Below, in pieces: positions 51,150 to 59,045 of a stretch of 64,000 nucleotides of DNA. Within the stretch, counting starts at the first letter, position 1; each line of letters starts with the position of its first letter. The stretch comes from Sulfuritalea hydrogenivorans sk43H (GTDB lineage: Bacteria; Pseudomonadota; Gammaproteobacteria; Burkholderiales; Rhodocyclaceae), in assembly GCF_000828635.1 (NCBI RefSeq), contig NZ_AP012547.1, positions 1,426,001 to 1,490,000 on the forward strand, written 5' to 3'. A program made the position numbers and the translations under genes. The notes under the pieces were generated by a model. That model did not search any database. It was not told the origin of the DNA and saw nothing but the letters and a program-made list of their open reading frames with translations.

Positions 51150-52223
51150 TCAGAAGCGGATGTGGGCCGAGGCGTTCAGGTTGGTGCGGGAACCGCGCCA
51201 GTCGTCGATCAGGTACTTGGTGAAGGGCAGGCCGGTCTTTTCGAAGAAACGCGGCCAGCCGATGCGGTCGATCCAGTCGGCCATGCGCTCCCAGGGGCGG
51301 GCATCGGCCTTGTAGGCCTTGATGATGTCGCCCACGACCTTGTTGACCTCGGGCCAGCGCGGTGCATTGTTGGGCAGGCCGGATGCGACCATTTTCATGA
51401 TCTGCGGCTTGCCGCGCGCGTTGGCGTTCTTGCCGCCAACCCAGATCGCCAGCTTGGAGTTCTCCGGGTCGTTGATCTGCATCGGCGGGCAGGGGGGATA
51501 GCAGGCGCCGCAGCACATGCATTTCTTCTCGTCGACTTCCAGCGTCGGCTTGCCATTGACCATGGCCGGGCGGATCGCCGCGACCGGGCAGCGGGCAACC
51601 ACGGTGGGACGCTCGCAGACGTTGGCGACCATGTCGTGGTTGATCTTCGGCGGCTTGGTGTGCTGGATGATGACGGCGATGTCGGCCTGGCCGCCGCAGT
51701 TGATCTCGCAGCAGGAGGTCGACAGGTGCAGGCGGTTGGGCAGCTCTTCGTTCTTGAACTCGTGATAGAGCTCGTCCATCATCGACTTGACCACGCCGGA
51801 GGCGTCGGTGCCGGGGATGTCGCAATGCAGCCAGCCCTGGGTGTGGGCGACCATCGACATGGAGTTGCCGGTACCGCCGACGGGGAAGCCGTGCTTTTCG
51901 AGTTCGGCGATCAGCGGATCGACCTTCTTCTGGTCGGCGACGATGTACTCGATGTTGGAGCGGATGGTGAAGCGGACGAAGCCTTCGCCAAACTTGTCGC
52001 CGATGTCGCACAGCGTGCGGATGGTGTAGGTGTCCATCTGGCGCTGGGTGCCGGCGCGCACGGACCACACCTGGTCGCCGGAGTGGGCAACGTGGTGCAG
52101 GACGCCGGGACGCGGACGGTCGTGATACTTCCAGTTGCCCTTGTTCTTGAGCAGGGTGGGATGCATGAAGGGGGCGGCATCAGGTACGCCACTCTCGACT
52201 GCTCGACGCTGAGCTTGAGCCAT
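51150..52223 (-). CDS. dsrB: Dissimilatory sulfite reductase subunit beta
   Basis: 357 residues. Siroheme/[4Fe-4S] region STSCCEINCGGQADIAV, ferredoxin motif CMCCGACYPPCPPMQIND. Forms the alpha2beta2 enzyme with DsrA; in this setting it oxidises DsrC-bound sulfane sulfur to sulfite. 92 bp separate it from dsrA. Confidence 0.97.
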   Translation of the reverse strand: MAQAQRRAVESGVPDAAPFMHPTLLKNKGNWKYHDRPRPGVLHHVAHSGDQVWSVRAGTQRQMDTYTIRTLCDIGDKFGEGFVRFTIRSNIEYIVADQKKVDPLIAELEKHGFPVGGTGNSMSMVAHTQGWLHCDIPGTDASGVVKSMMDELYHEFKNEELPNRLHLSTSCCEINCGGQADIAVIIQHTKPPKINHDMVANVCERPTVVARCPVAAIRPAMVNGKPTLEVDEKKCMCCGACYPPCPPMQINDPENSKLAIWVGGKNANARGKPQIMKMVASGLPNNAPRWPEVNKVVGDIIKAYKADARPWERMADWIDRIGWPRFFEKTGLPFTKYLIDDWRGSRTNLNASAHIRF

Positions 52224-52315
52224 GTTTGTCTCCGGAAATGTCGGTATTGATATCAGGGGTATGTAGTCGCAACCTGTCCCGGCGGGTTTGACACCGTCGG
52301 GCAGGGCTGCGGGAC

Positions 52316-53611
52316 TTAGGCGGCGGCCTTCTTCGCGTTGATCTTGGCCACTTCGTCGTCCCAGCCGTCGGTGCGGACGTAGGGATTCATGCGCGGCTGG
52401 GTCACCATGTTGGCGTCGATTTCGAGACCGATGCCTTCGAGGAAGTTGACCAGGCCGATGCGCTCGATCATTTCGCCGGTACGCTCGTGCTCCAGCGCGT
52501 TTTCGGCGAAGAAGTCAATGGTGGTCTTGGCCAGTTCGACCAGCTTTTCGAAGTCCTCGTCGGTGTCGAGCTTCATGAAGGGAACCACCATGGTGCCCAT
52601 CAGGCTGCCGATCTTGAGGTGGCTCTTGCCGCCGATCAGGATCGAAGCGCCCTTGTCCTTGCCGGGGGCCAGGGCGCCCGTCATGACATTGATGCAGTGC
52701 ATGCAGCGGACGCAGTCCTTGTTGTCGATTTCGAGGCACTGGCTGTCGTTCAGGGCGACGGAGGAGATGTGGGCGTCCTTGCGCACGTCCTTGGCGTCCT
52801 TGATCTGCAGGGCCTTGGTCGGGCAGCGGGAGACGACATCATTGACCAGTTCGTTCATGCCGTGCTTGGCGAACCACTTCTTGCCCATTTCGGCGTCGGT
52901 GCGGATGTTGTCGCGCCAGGTGCCGATCACGGCCATGTCGGAGCGGTGGATGGCGTTCATGCAGTCGTTGCCGCAGCCGGAGAACTTGAACTTGAACTTG
53001 TAGGGCAGGGCCGGGCGGTGGATGTCGTCGAGGAAGGCGTTGATCACTTCCTTGTGCGCCTTGGCTTCGTCGTAGCAGGACTGCTCGCAGCGCGCGGCGC
53101 CGACGCAGGACATCGAGGTACGCACGGCCGGACCGGCGCCGCCCATGTCGAAGCCCATTTCGTTGATCTCGTCCCAGGCCTTCTGTACGTTTTCGGTGGT
53201 GCAGCCCTGCATCATGATGTCGCCGGACTGGCCGTGCAGCGCGATGAGGCCGGAACCGTGCTTGTCCCAGATGTCGCAGAACTTGCGCAGGGTATTGGTG
53301 TCGTAGTGCATGCCGGGGGGCGGCATGATGCGCAGGGTGTGGAATTCGGCGGCATCCTTGAAGACGGCCTCGCCCTTTTCATTCTTGATTTCGGTGAAGC
53401 GGGGGATGACGCCGCCGCCGTAGCCGATGACGCCGACCGTGCCGCCCTTCCAGTAGCCCTTGCGGGTCTGGTAGGAGTGCTCCAGGTGGCCCAGAACGTC
53501 GACCATGTAATCCTTGTCCTTGGCCAGGCGCTTCAAGCCGGTAACAAAGCTCGGCCAGGGGCCGCTTTCCAGTTGATCCAGATTCGGTGTTGGGTGCATG
53601 GGCTTGGCCAT
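52316..53611 (-). CDS. dsrA: Dissimilatory sulfite reductase subunit alpha
   Basis: 431 residues from ATG 53611 (MAKPMHPTPNLDQLESGPWP), the first gene of the dsr operon. Siroheme cluster cysteines SCVGAARCEQSC and FSGCGNDCMNAI, ferredoxin motif CVRCMHC. The length and the match of both subunits to the reverse-type clade, with dsrL and dsrEFH nearby, indicate sulfur oxidation. Confidence 0.97.
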   Translation of the reverse strand: MAKPMHPTPNLDQLESGPWPSFVTGLKRLAKDKDYMVDVLGHLEHSYQTRKGYWKGGTVGVIGYGGGVIPRFTEIKNEKGEAVFKDAAEFHTLRIMPPPGMHYDTNTLRKFCDIWDKHGSGLIALHGQSGDIMMQGCTTENVQKAWDEINEMGFDMGGAGPAVRTSMSCVGAARCEQSCYDEAKAHKEVINAFLDDIHRPALPYKFKFKFSGCGNDCMNAIHRSDMAVIGTWRDNIRTDAEMGKKWFAKHGMNELVNDVVSRCPTKALQIKDAKDVRKDAHISSVALNDSQCLEIDNKDCVRCMHCINVMTGALAPGKDKGASILIGGKSHLKIGSLMGTMVVPFMKLDTDEDFEKLVELAKTTIDFFAENALEHERTGEMIERIGLVNFLEGIGLEIDANMVTQPRMNPYVRTDGWDDEVAKINAKKAAA

Positions 53612-53691
53612 GTGGATTCTCCTCGTGGTCGGGGTAACTCGATGGAAGGATGGTATGAGTCTGTGCGGTGCACAAACCATACTCCCGGAAG

Positions 53692-53717
53692 GTAATTACA
53701 CCTACCCAAAAGGGGTA
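53692..53717. promoter_or_regulatory. Inverted repeats in the dsrA upstream region
   Basis: GTAATTAC (53692-53699, palindrome) and TACCC-AAAAG-GGGTA (53703-53717) lie 80-106 bp upstream of dsrA and about 80 bp before the divergent operon. The minus-strand half TACCCCT fits the NarL heptamer TACYYMT, but the spacing is not the usual 7-2-7. Treated as a candidate operator shared by the two divergent operons. Confidence 0.45.
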
Positions 53718-53795
53718 TAGGCTTGCACTCCCACGCGGTGATGGCTGTTGACCCGCCGCAGATGCGATAGTCCGCCCCCACAAAGAGGAAAATCC

Positions 53796-54035
53796 TTGGA
53801 TACCGTTACCTCGCTCGACAAATTCCGCGTGCCGATCGGCAACCAGGAGATCGAACTGCAGCAGTTCGTCTTCGAATCCGGCGGCATGCCGCTGCTGCGT
53901 ACGCGCATTCGCGAGGGCAGCCGCTTCACCATTTTCGACATCGATCCGGTCACCGCGGCGCGCTGGGGCAAGGTGCTCGGCGATTGGGCCGCGGCGCAGC
54001 CTGCCGAGACCGGCAAGGAAGGAGCGGCGACGTGA
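53796..54035 (+). CDS. Small conserved-looking protein preceding the Cas6-like gene (possibly DUF6967)
   Basis: 79 residues from TTG 53796, 5 bp after AGAGGAAAA; an upstream frame exists but lacks a ribosome site. The sequence IELQQFVFESGGMPLLRTRIREGSRFTIFDIDP looks like a small beta-rich domain and resembles, from memory, the DUF6967 family. It overlaps the next gene by 4 bp, so the two products are probably made together. Function unknown. Confidence 0.65.
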   Translation: MDTVTSLDKFRVPIGNQEIELQQFVFESGGMPLLRTRIREGSRFTIFDIDPVTAARWGKVLGDWAAAQPAETGKEGAAT

Positions 54036-54664
54036 ATTACGCCACGGATGAGGCTTCCACCGTGATGGCCGACGTGGTGTTTTCGCTCGAAGACGGCACC
54101 GTGGGCGATGACCATGTCTATGCCTTGTCCCTCGCGGTACGCCGCGCCTTGCCCTGGTTCGACGAAGAGCCGGAAGCCGGCATCCTGCCGCTGACGGGCC
54201 TGGCGCGCGGCAGCGATGGCAAGAGTTTCGTCGGTCGCCGCAGCCGGCTGGTCCTGCGCCTGCCGATACGCCGTGTCGCCAGCGCCGACTCTCTGGCCGG
54301 CGTCCGGCTCGATCTGGAGGACGCCACCTTGACCCTGGGCGCGAGCAGCGTGCGGCCGCTGCTTCCCGCGCGGGGCGTGGTGTATTCGCATTTCGTCAGC
54401 GTCGGCGCGGATGACGAGATGGAGTTCCTCGGGCGTTGCACCTCCTTGCTGGCGGAGCGCGGCCTGAAGCCGCAACTGATCACCGGCAAGGCACGCGAGC
54501 TGCACACCGCGGAAGGCGTGGTGCGCGGTTTCAGCCTGATGCTGCATGGCATGGGTGCCGCCGATTCCCTCGCCGTGCAGGAGGCCGGCCTCGGCGCGCA
54601 TCGCGTGCTGGGATGCGGCCTGTTCATTCCACATAAATCGGTCGCCGCCGTCGGCGGCGATTGA
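54032..54664 (+). CDS. Cas6/Cmx6-family (RAMP) protein, stand-alone
   Basis: 210 residues from GTG 54032 behind AAGGAAGGAG. The layout matches the subtype-MYXAN Cas6 (Cmx6) family: VYALSLAVRRALPWF near 30-45, the GILPLTG strand, GRRSRLVLRLPIRRV (~68-82), GFSLMLHGM and the glycine-rich C-terminal QEAGLGAHRVLGCGLFIPHKS. Cas6 proteins process CRISPR RNA, but no CRISPR array and no other cas gene is present. It is flanked by sulfur-carrier genes and divergent from dsrA. The assignment is by remembered family pattern; function here is unknown. Confidence 0.75.
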   Translation: MNYATDEASTVMADVVFSLEDGTVGDDHVYALSLAVRRALPWFDEEPEAGILPLTGLARGSDGKSFVGRRSRLVLRLPIRRVASADSLAGVRLDLEDATLTLGASSVRPLLPARGVVYSHFVSVGADDEMEFLGRCTSLLAERGLKPQLITGKARELHTAEGVVRGFSLMLHGMGAADSLAVQEAGLGAHRVLGCGLFIPHKSVAAVGGD

Positions 54665-54700
54665 TCATCACATCACTAAAACCAAACGAGGAGATACCTC

Positions 54701-55183
54701 ATGTCTGAACTTGCCACCGTGACGCTCGATGTCAGCGGCCTGCCCTGTCCGGCGCCGCTGCTGGGCGCGAAAAAGCTTATCGACGATCTGCAGCCCGGCC
54801 AGACGCTGCGCCTGATCTCCGACTGTCCGGGTACCGCCGACGACCTCTTCGCCTGGGCGAAAGTCACCGGCAACGTCGTGCTCGGCAGCCAGAAGCAGGC
54901 GGACGGCAAAACTGCTTACCTGATCCAGCGCGCCGGCAGCGCCAGCGCCACGCCGATGGCGCACGTGACGCTGGACATGCGTGGCGTGTCCTGTCCCGGC
55001 CCCATCGTGCAGGCCAAGAAGCTGCTCGACGGCATGAAGGCCGGCGAAGTGCTGCAACTGGTCAGCGATTGCCCCGGTTCGGCCGATGACATCACGTCCT
55101 GGGCCAGGGCCGGCGCGGCCGACCTGGTGTTTTCACATGAATCCGGACGCGGCGTGCACGAGTTTTATCTGCGCCGCAAATGA
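54701..55183 (+). CDS. tusA: Tandem two-domain TusA-family sulfur carrier
   Basis: 160 residues made of two TusA domains in a row. Each has its own CPxP motif (LPCPAPLLGAKK with C16, and VSCPGPIVQAKK with C99) and a matching SDCPG(T/S)ADD segment. Single-domain TusA passes sulfur to DsrE; a duplicated form could carry two persulfides or transfer internally. Good ribosome site (GAGGAGA). Neighbours are the Cas6-like gene and a DsrC paralogue. Confidence 0.92.
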   Translation: MSELATVTLDVSGLPCPAPLLGAKKLIDDLQPGQTLRLISDCPGTADDLFAWAKVTGNVVLGSQKQADGKTAYLIQRAGSASATPMAHVTLDMRGVSCPGPIVQAKKLLDGMKAGEVLQLVSDCPGSADDITSWARAGAADLVFSHESGRGVHEFYLRRK

Positions 55184-55212
55184 CTTGAGCAAACCAGAGG
55201 GAGAAGATCACG

Positions 55213-55551
55213 ATGAGCTACACCATCAATGGAGTTGAAAAAGAAGTCGACGACTACGGCTACCTGCTGGAGCCCGATTTCAGCGAGGAAGCGGTGCAGG
55301 TCATCGCCGACGCTTGCGGCATCACGCTGACCGAGCAGCACCGGAAGGTCGTCGACTACCTGCGCACCAAGTTCAAGGAAGACGGTCACACGCCGAACAT
55401 GCGCAACCTGATCAAGGGCCTGCAGGAAGAGGGCGACCTGCCCGAAGCCGACAGCGCGCTGCTGTTCGACCTGTTCCCCGATGGCGGCGCCGCCAAGCAG
55501 GGCTGCAAGGTCGCGGGACTTCCCCAGCCCAAGGGCAAGGGAGGCTATTGA
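55213..55551 (+). CDS. DsrC paralogue lacking the terminal cysteine
   Basis: 112 residues of the DsrC/TusE family. C98 (KQGCKVAGL) aligns with the inner cysteine of DsrC, but the position of the penultimate cysteine is Lys109 and the tail is KGKGGY. It therefore cannot form the intramolecular disulfide or the DsrC trisulfide and is more likely a regulatory or single-cysteine carrier variant. It follows tusA by 29 bp with AGAGGGAGAA. Confidence 0.9.
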   Translation: MSYTINGVEKEVDDYGYLLEPDFSEEAVQVIADACGITLTEQHRKVVDYLRTKFKEDGHTPNMRNLIKGLQEEGDLPEADSALLFDLFPDGGAAKQGCKVAGLPQPKGKGGY

Positions 55552-55564
55552 ATTCAAATCCTTC

Positions 55565-55657
55565 ACCGCGGAGGCGCAGAAGCGCAGAGGATTCGCAGAG
55601 AAAGGCTTTTTGCTTTCCTCTGCGTGGATTTTCTCTGCGCCTCTGCGCCTCCGCGGT
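55565..55657. repeat. Inverted repeat B3 of CGCAGAGGN units
   Basis: 93 bp starting ACCGCGGAGGCGCAGAAGCG and ending CGCCTCTGCGCCTCCGCGGT-like complement at 55657. It lies between the DsrC paralogue and the next gene of the same strand. Confidence 0.86.
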
Positions 55658-55696
55658 AAGGTTTTTGCCTTTTCCAATAGTCGCGGCCTAAGGTCG

Positions 55697-56302
55697 ATGG
55701 CCGTCCGCATCCGCTCCACGTTTCACACCGGTGGCAAGCCGCGCTCGATGACGGAGCTCGCCGGCGTGATTGCGGTGCTGGGGTGGAAGCTGGCGATCGA
55801 TTCGATCAAGCGCATGCGCGAGGCCGACTACGACATCGATATCGGCGACGCCTATTTCGATTTCGTTTGCGAGTTCATGGTGTTCCTCGCCCTGGCGGCG
55901 GATCGCATCGCCTATCGCGAGCTGACGCCCGAACAGCGCATGGAATTCACCACCGCGCTGGCCCAGCGCATGGCGGCGGCGGTCGATGACAACCGCGAAA
56001 TGCTGCTCTACGACGTGGCGCCGGGAAAGTGCCATGCATATTTTCTCGATCTGTTCAATCGGCGCGGCCCCGAATATGGCGACCACGGCTACACCGAGCA
56101 GGGGCCGGACTTCGGTTTTCGCCGCTGCTTTGCCGCCTGCCTGAAGGAAGTGCTGCCGGAGAAGGATCGCCTGTGGGCGGTCGACCAGGTCATGGAAATC
56201 GAATCGCCCGAAGCGATCAAGGCCCTGGAAAAGACCCTGGCCGGCCTGTTCCATCCCGAAGCCAAAAGTCGGCGCCCGCAACACGGCGTTTCCGGCGAAT
56301 AA
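55697..56302 (+). CDS. Hypothetical helical protein in the sulfur-carrier operon
   Basis: 201 residues from ATG 55697 after TAAGGTCG. Mostly helical, with several conserved-looking aromatic and acidic blocks (DIDIGDAYFDFVCEFMVFL, LLYDVAPGKCHAYFLDLF, DFGFRRCFAACLKEVLP). No membrane segment certain, no family recognised. The last ~13 codons and the approach to the stop fall in a degenerate copy of the dispersed repeat, suggesting its original C-terminus was altered. Confidence 0.75.
   Translation: MAVRIRSTFHTGGKPRSMTELAGVIAVLGWKLAIDSIKRMREADYDIDIGDAYFDFVCEFMVFLALAADRIAYRELTPEQRMEFTTALAQRMAAAVDDNREMLLYDVAPGKCHAYFLDLFNRRGPEYGDHGYTEQGPDFGFRRCFAACLKEVLPEKDRLWAVDQVMEIESPEAIKALEKTLAGLFHPEAKSRRPQHGVSGE
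56261..56298 (+). repeat. Degenerate dispersed repeat at the 3' end of the hypothetical gene
   Basis: AAAGTCGGCGCCCGCAACAC followed by GGCGTTTCCGGCGA. It keeps AGTCGGCGC and ACGGCG of the consensus; read in frame as SRRPQHGVSGE. Confidence 0.55.
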
Positions 56303-56308
56303 ACAACA

Positions 56309-57214
56309 ATGCGGCACGGTCCCTTCGATCTCGACGATGTCGCGAGCTATCGCCAGTGGCGCGAGCAGAAGCTCGACTCCGCGCCGCGTCGCATCGAGGA
56401 CATCCTGGTGCCGCTCGACGATCCGCGCGCGCTGCGCGCCGGCGAGCGCGATGCCTTGCTGGAGCGCTGCGCCACCGCCAACATGGCCATCTACACCAGC
56501 AACACCGTGGGTGACGCGGACAAGGAAATTCCGCGCCGGCTCGGTACCCAGCTTGGCTTGCATAGCCTCGACAGCCACTGGCTCACCGACGACGACGCGA
56601 TTTCGCCGATCTCGGTAACGGGCGTCGAGCAACGCGGCGAGCGCAAGGAATTCATTCCCTACACCGACAAGCCGATCCGCTGGCACACGGATGGTTACTA
56701 CAACCTGCCCGAGCGCACCGTGCGCGGCCTGATCCTGCATTGCGTGCAAAGCGCCGAGTCCGGCGGCGAGAATCAGTTGCTCGACCACGAGATCGCCTAC
56801 ATCCTGCTGCGCGACGAGAATCCCGACCATATCCGGGCCTTGTCGCAGGTCGACGCCATGATCATTCCGCCGCGCAATGACGAGAATGGTGAAGCCCGCG
56901 CCGCCCAGCCGGGGCCGGTGTTCTCGGTCGATGGCGCGGGCTTCCTGCACATGCGCTACACGGCGCGCACCATCAGCATCGAATGGCGCAATGATGCCGC
57001 CACGCAGGCCGCCGTCGCGGCGCTGGCGCGCATCCTTGCCGGCTCGACGCCCTGGACCCTGCACGGGCGCCTGGAGCCGGGGATGGGGCTGGTCTGCAAC
57101 AATGTGCTGCATGACCGCTCCGGCTTTGTCGATGCGCCGCAGCGGCACCGGCTGCTGTATCGTGCGCGCTACCACGAAAGAATCACTCCCTGGCCGGGGT
57201 GCGCCGCCAACTGA
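56309..57214 (+). CDS. TauD/TfdA-family Fe(II)/2-oxoglutarate dioxygenase
   Basis: 301 residues. The HxD pair is in IRWHTDGYYN (H126, D128), the distal His in VLHDRSGF (H268) and the 2-oxoglutarate-binding Arg a few residues later (RHRLLYRAR). The family includes taurine dioxygenase; the N-terminal 100 residues are not typical of TauD itself. It begins 6 bp after the preceding stop. A role in organosulfur use is suggested only by its neighbours. Confidence 0.82.
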   Translation: MRHGPFDLDDVASYRQWREQKLDSAPRRIEDILVPLDDPRALRAGERDALLERCATANMAIYTSNTVGDADKEIPRRLGTQLGLHSLDSHWLTDDDAISPISVTGVEQRGERKEFIPYTDKPIRWHTDGYYNLPERTVRGLILHCVQSAESGGENQLLDHEIAYILLRDENPDHIRALSQVDAMIIPPRNDENGEARAAQPGPVFSVDGAGFLHMRYTARTISIEWRNDAATQAAVAALARILAGSTPWTLHGRLEPGMGLVCNNVLHDRSGFVDAPQRHRLLYRARYHERITPWPGCAAN

Positions 57215-57254
57215 TTCGGTAGCTATAATCGGCCATCCTGATGAGGTCGATGAA

Positions 57255-58124
57255 TTGAGCGCGCTGACTCCCGAACTCGAACGCAAGCTGGGCATGGCCG
57301 TTGAGCGGATGCCGGCATTTCCGCGTGCCGTGCAGAAGATTCTCGAACTCACGCGCAACATCAACTGCCTGCCCAAGGAACTGGTGGCCGTCATCGAGAA
57401 GGATCCGGTGATGACCATGAAGATCCTCAAGGTCATCAATTCCGCCTACTACAGCCTGCCGTCGAAGATCACCTCGGTCAGCCAGTCGGTGGTCTATCTC
57501 GGCATCAATACCATCAAGAACCTGGCGCTGGGTTTTGCCGCCGTGGGCATCCTGCCGCGCATGAACGCGGCGGGCTTCGACGTCCAGCGCTACCTGCTGC
57601 ATTCGCTGGTGGTCGGCGGTACCGCCCGCCAGCTGGCGACCCAGTTCGCCAAGGGCGAGGCCGATCCGGGCGATTGCTATATCGCGGGCTTGCTGCACGA
57701 CTTCGGCAAGGTGGTCTTTGCCCAGTTTCTGGCGGAAGAGTTTCGCGGCGCGCTGATGTATTCGTTCGAGAATTCAGTGCCGCTGCATGCGGCTGAGCAG
57801 AAAGTCATCGGCGTTGACCATGGCCTGGTGGGCGCCCTGCTGGCCAAGCGCTGGGCGTTTCCCGACTACCTGGTGGACTGCATTCGCGACCACCACAATC
57901 CAGAGGCCGAGCCTTCCGCGATGATGGACTGTCTGCGGGTGGCGGATCAGCTGGTGCGCTACCGCGATATCGGCGACAGCGGCAATCCCTGGCGCGAAAC
58001 CGAGGCGCCGGCCGCGCCGCAACGCTTCGGCGACGACATGGAGGCGATCGTGGTCAAGCTCGGTTCGCTGGACAAGATCGTCGAGGACGCGATGCTGTTT
58101 GCCCAGGTAGGCAAAGAGGCGTGA
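57255..58124 (+). CDS. HDOD-domain protein
   Basis: 289 residues from TTG 57255, 7 bp after GAGG; no in-frame ATG lies nearby. HDOD signature: MPAFPRAVQKILELT, DPVMTMKILKVINSAYYSLP, SQSVVYLGINTIKNLALGFA, then GLLHDFGKVVFAQF and DHHNPE. The GLLHDFGK segment keeps a His-Asp pair like an HD phosphohydrolase. Such single-domain proteins act in signalling, often with c-di-GMP enzymes. Confidence 0.88.
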   Translation: MSALTPELERKLGMAVERMPAFPRAVQKILELTRNINCLPKELVAVIEKDPVMTMKILKVINSAYYSLPSKITSVSQSVVYLGINTIKNLALGFAAVGILPRMNAAGFDVQRYLLHSLVVGGTARQLATQFAKGEADPGDCYIAGLLHDFGKVVFAQFLAEEFRGALMYSFENSVPLHAAEQKVIGVDHGLVGALLAKRWAFPDYLVDCIRDHHNPEAEPSAMMDCLRVADQLVRYRDIGDSGNPWRETEAPAAPQRFGDDMEAIVVKLGSLDKIVEDAMLFAQVGKEA

Positions 58125-58134
58125 GCGCAGTTTC

Positions 58135-59031
58135 ATGAAGGTGCGCTTCTGGGGCGTGCGCGGCTCGATACCGTCGCCCGGTCAGCACACCATCCGCTAC
58201 GGCGGCAACACGACCTGCATCGAAGTGCGCGGCGACGACGGCGCGCTGATCATCCTCGACGCCGGCACCGGCATATTTCCGCTGGCGCAGGAGTTGCTGA
58301 AGCAATTGCCGGTGCAGGCCAATATCTTCATCACCCACACGCATTGGGATCACATCCAGGGGCTGCCCTTCTTCACGCCGCTCTACATTCCCGGCAACTC
58401 GGTGCGCATCCACGGCGGTTTCGACATCGTTTCGGGGCGCGGCATCGACCAGGTGATGGAGGTGCAACTGCAGTACAGCTACTTCCCGGTGCGCGAAGCG
58501 GAAATGCGCGCGGGCATCGAATACGAAACGCTGAACATCGGCGAGCCGGTCAGCGTCGGCGATGCCACGGTGACGCCGCTCATGCTCAATCATCCGGTGG
58601 TCAACTTCGGCTATCGCGTCGACTGCAACGGCAAGTCGGTCTTCTTTACCGGCGACCACGAACCGTGGCCGAACATCTATGCGCCGGAGGATGACGAATA
58701 CGCCGAGTTCCAGCAGATGGTCGAGATGCAGCAGGGGCAGCTCGACAGGGCCCTGGCCGGGCTGGATGTGCTGATTGCCGACAGTTCCTACACGGCGGCC
58801 GAGTATCCGGCCAAGGTCGGTTGGGGGCACGGCACGCTGGAAGGCAACATTGCCTGGGCACGCCGGCTGGGCGTGAAGAAACTGATATGCACGCATCACG
58901 AGCCGACGCGTTCGGATGCCGATCTGGAACGCGCCTTTGCCGCGGCACTGGAAAGCGCGGGTCATGTGCCGGGGGGCGCCGGCGAGCCGGAGATTGTCCT
59001 TTCCCGCGAGGGACTGGAACTGGTCCTGTAA
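58135..59031 (+). CDS. Metallo-beta-lactamase-fold hydrolase
   Basis: 298 residues. FWGVRGSIPSPGQHTIRYGGNT is the start shared by cyclic-nucleotide/PhnP-like MBL proteins; THTHWDHIQG gives the HxHxDH motif, and LNHPVVNFGYR, TGDHE and ICTHHEPTRSD supply further ligands. Ten bp after the HDOD gene, so probably in one transcript. Substrate unknown; a phosphodiesterase activity is likely from family. Confidence 0.88.
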   Translation: MKVRFWGVRGSIPSPGQHTIRYGGNTTCIEVRGDDGALIILDAGTGIFPLAQELLKQLPVQANIFITHTHWDHIQGLPFFTPLYIPGNSVRIHGGFDIVSGRGIDQVMEVQLQYSYFPVREAEMRAGIEYETLNIGEPVSVGDATVTPLMLNHPVVNFGYRVDCNGKSVFFTGDHEPWPNIYAPEDDEYAEFQQMVEMQQGQLDRALAGLDVLIADSSYTAAEYPAKVGWGHGTLEGNIAWARRLGVKKLICTHHEPTRSDADLERAFAAALESAGHVPGGAGEPEIVLSREGLELVL

Positions 59032-59045
59032 CAGCGCGGGCGCCG

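Noticed and set aside
54268..54300. CGCCAGCGCCGACTC inside the Cas6-like gene as a full dispersed repeat
   Set aside because: Only the 15-bp core matches and the encoded RRVASADSLAG fits the expected family strand. Kept as a weak copy, not annotated as an insertion.
54032..54664. A CRISPR-Cas locus around the Cas6-like gene
   Set aside because: No array of direct repeats with spacers and no cas1, cas2, cas3 or other effector gene was found in the window.
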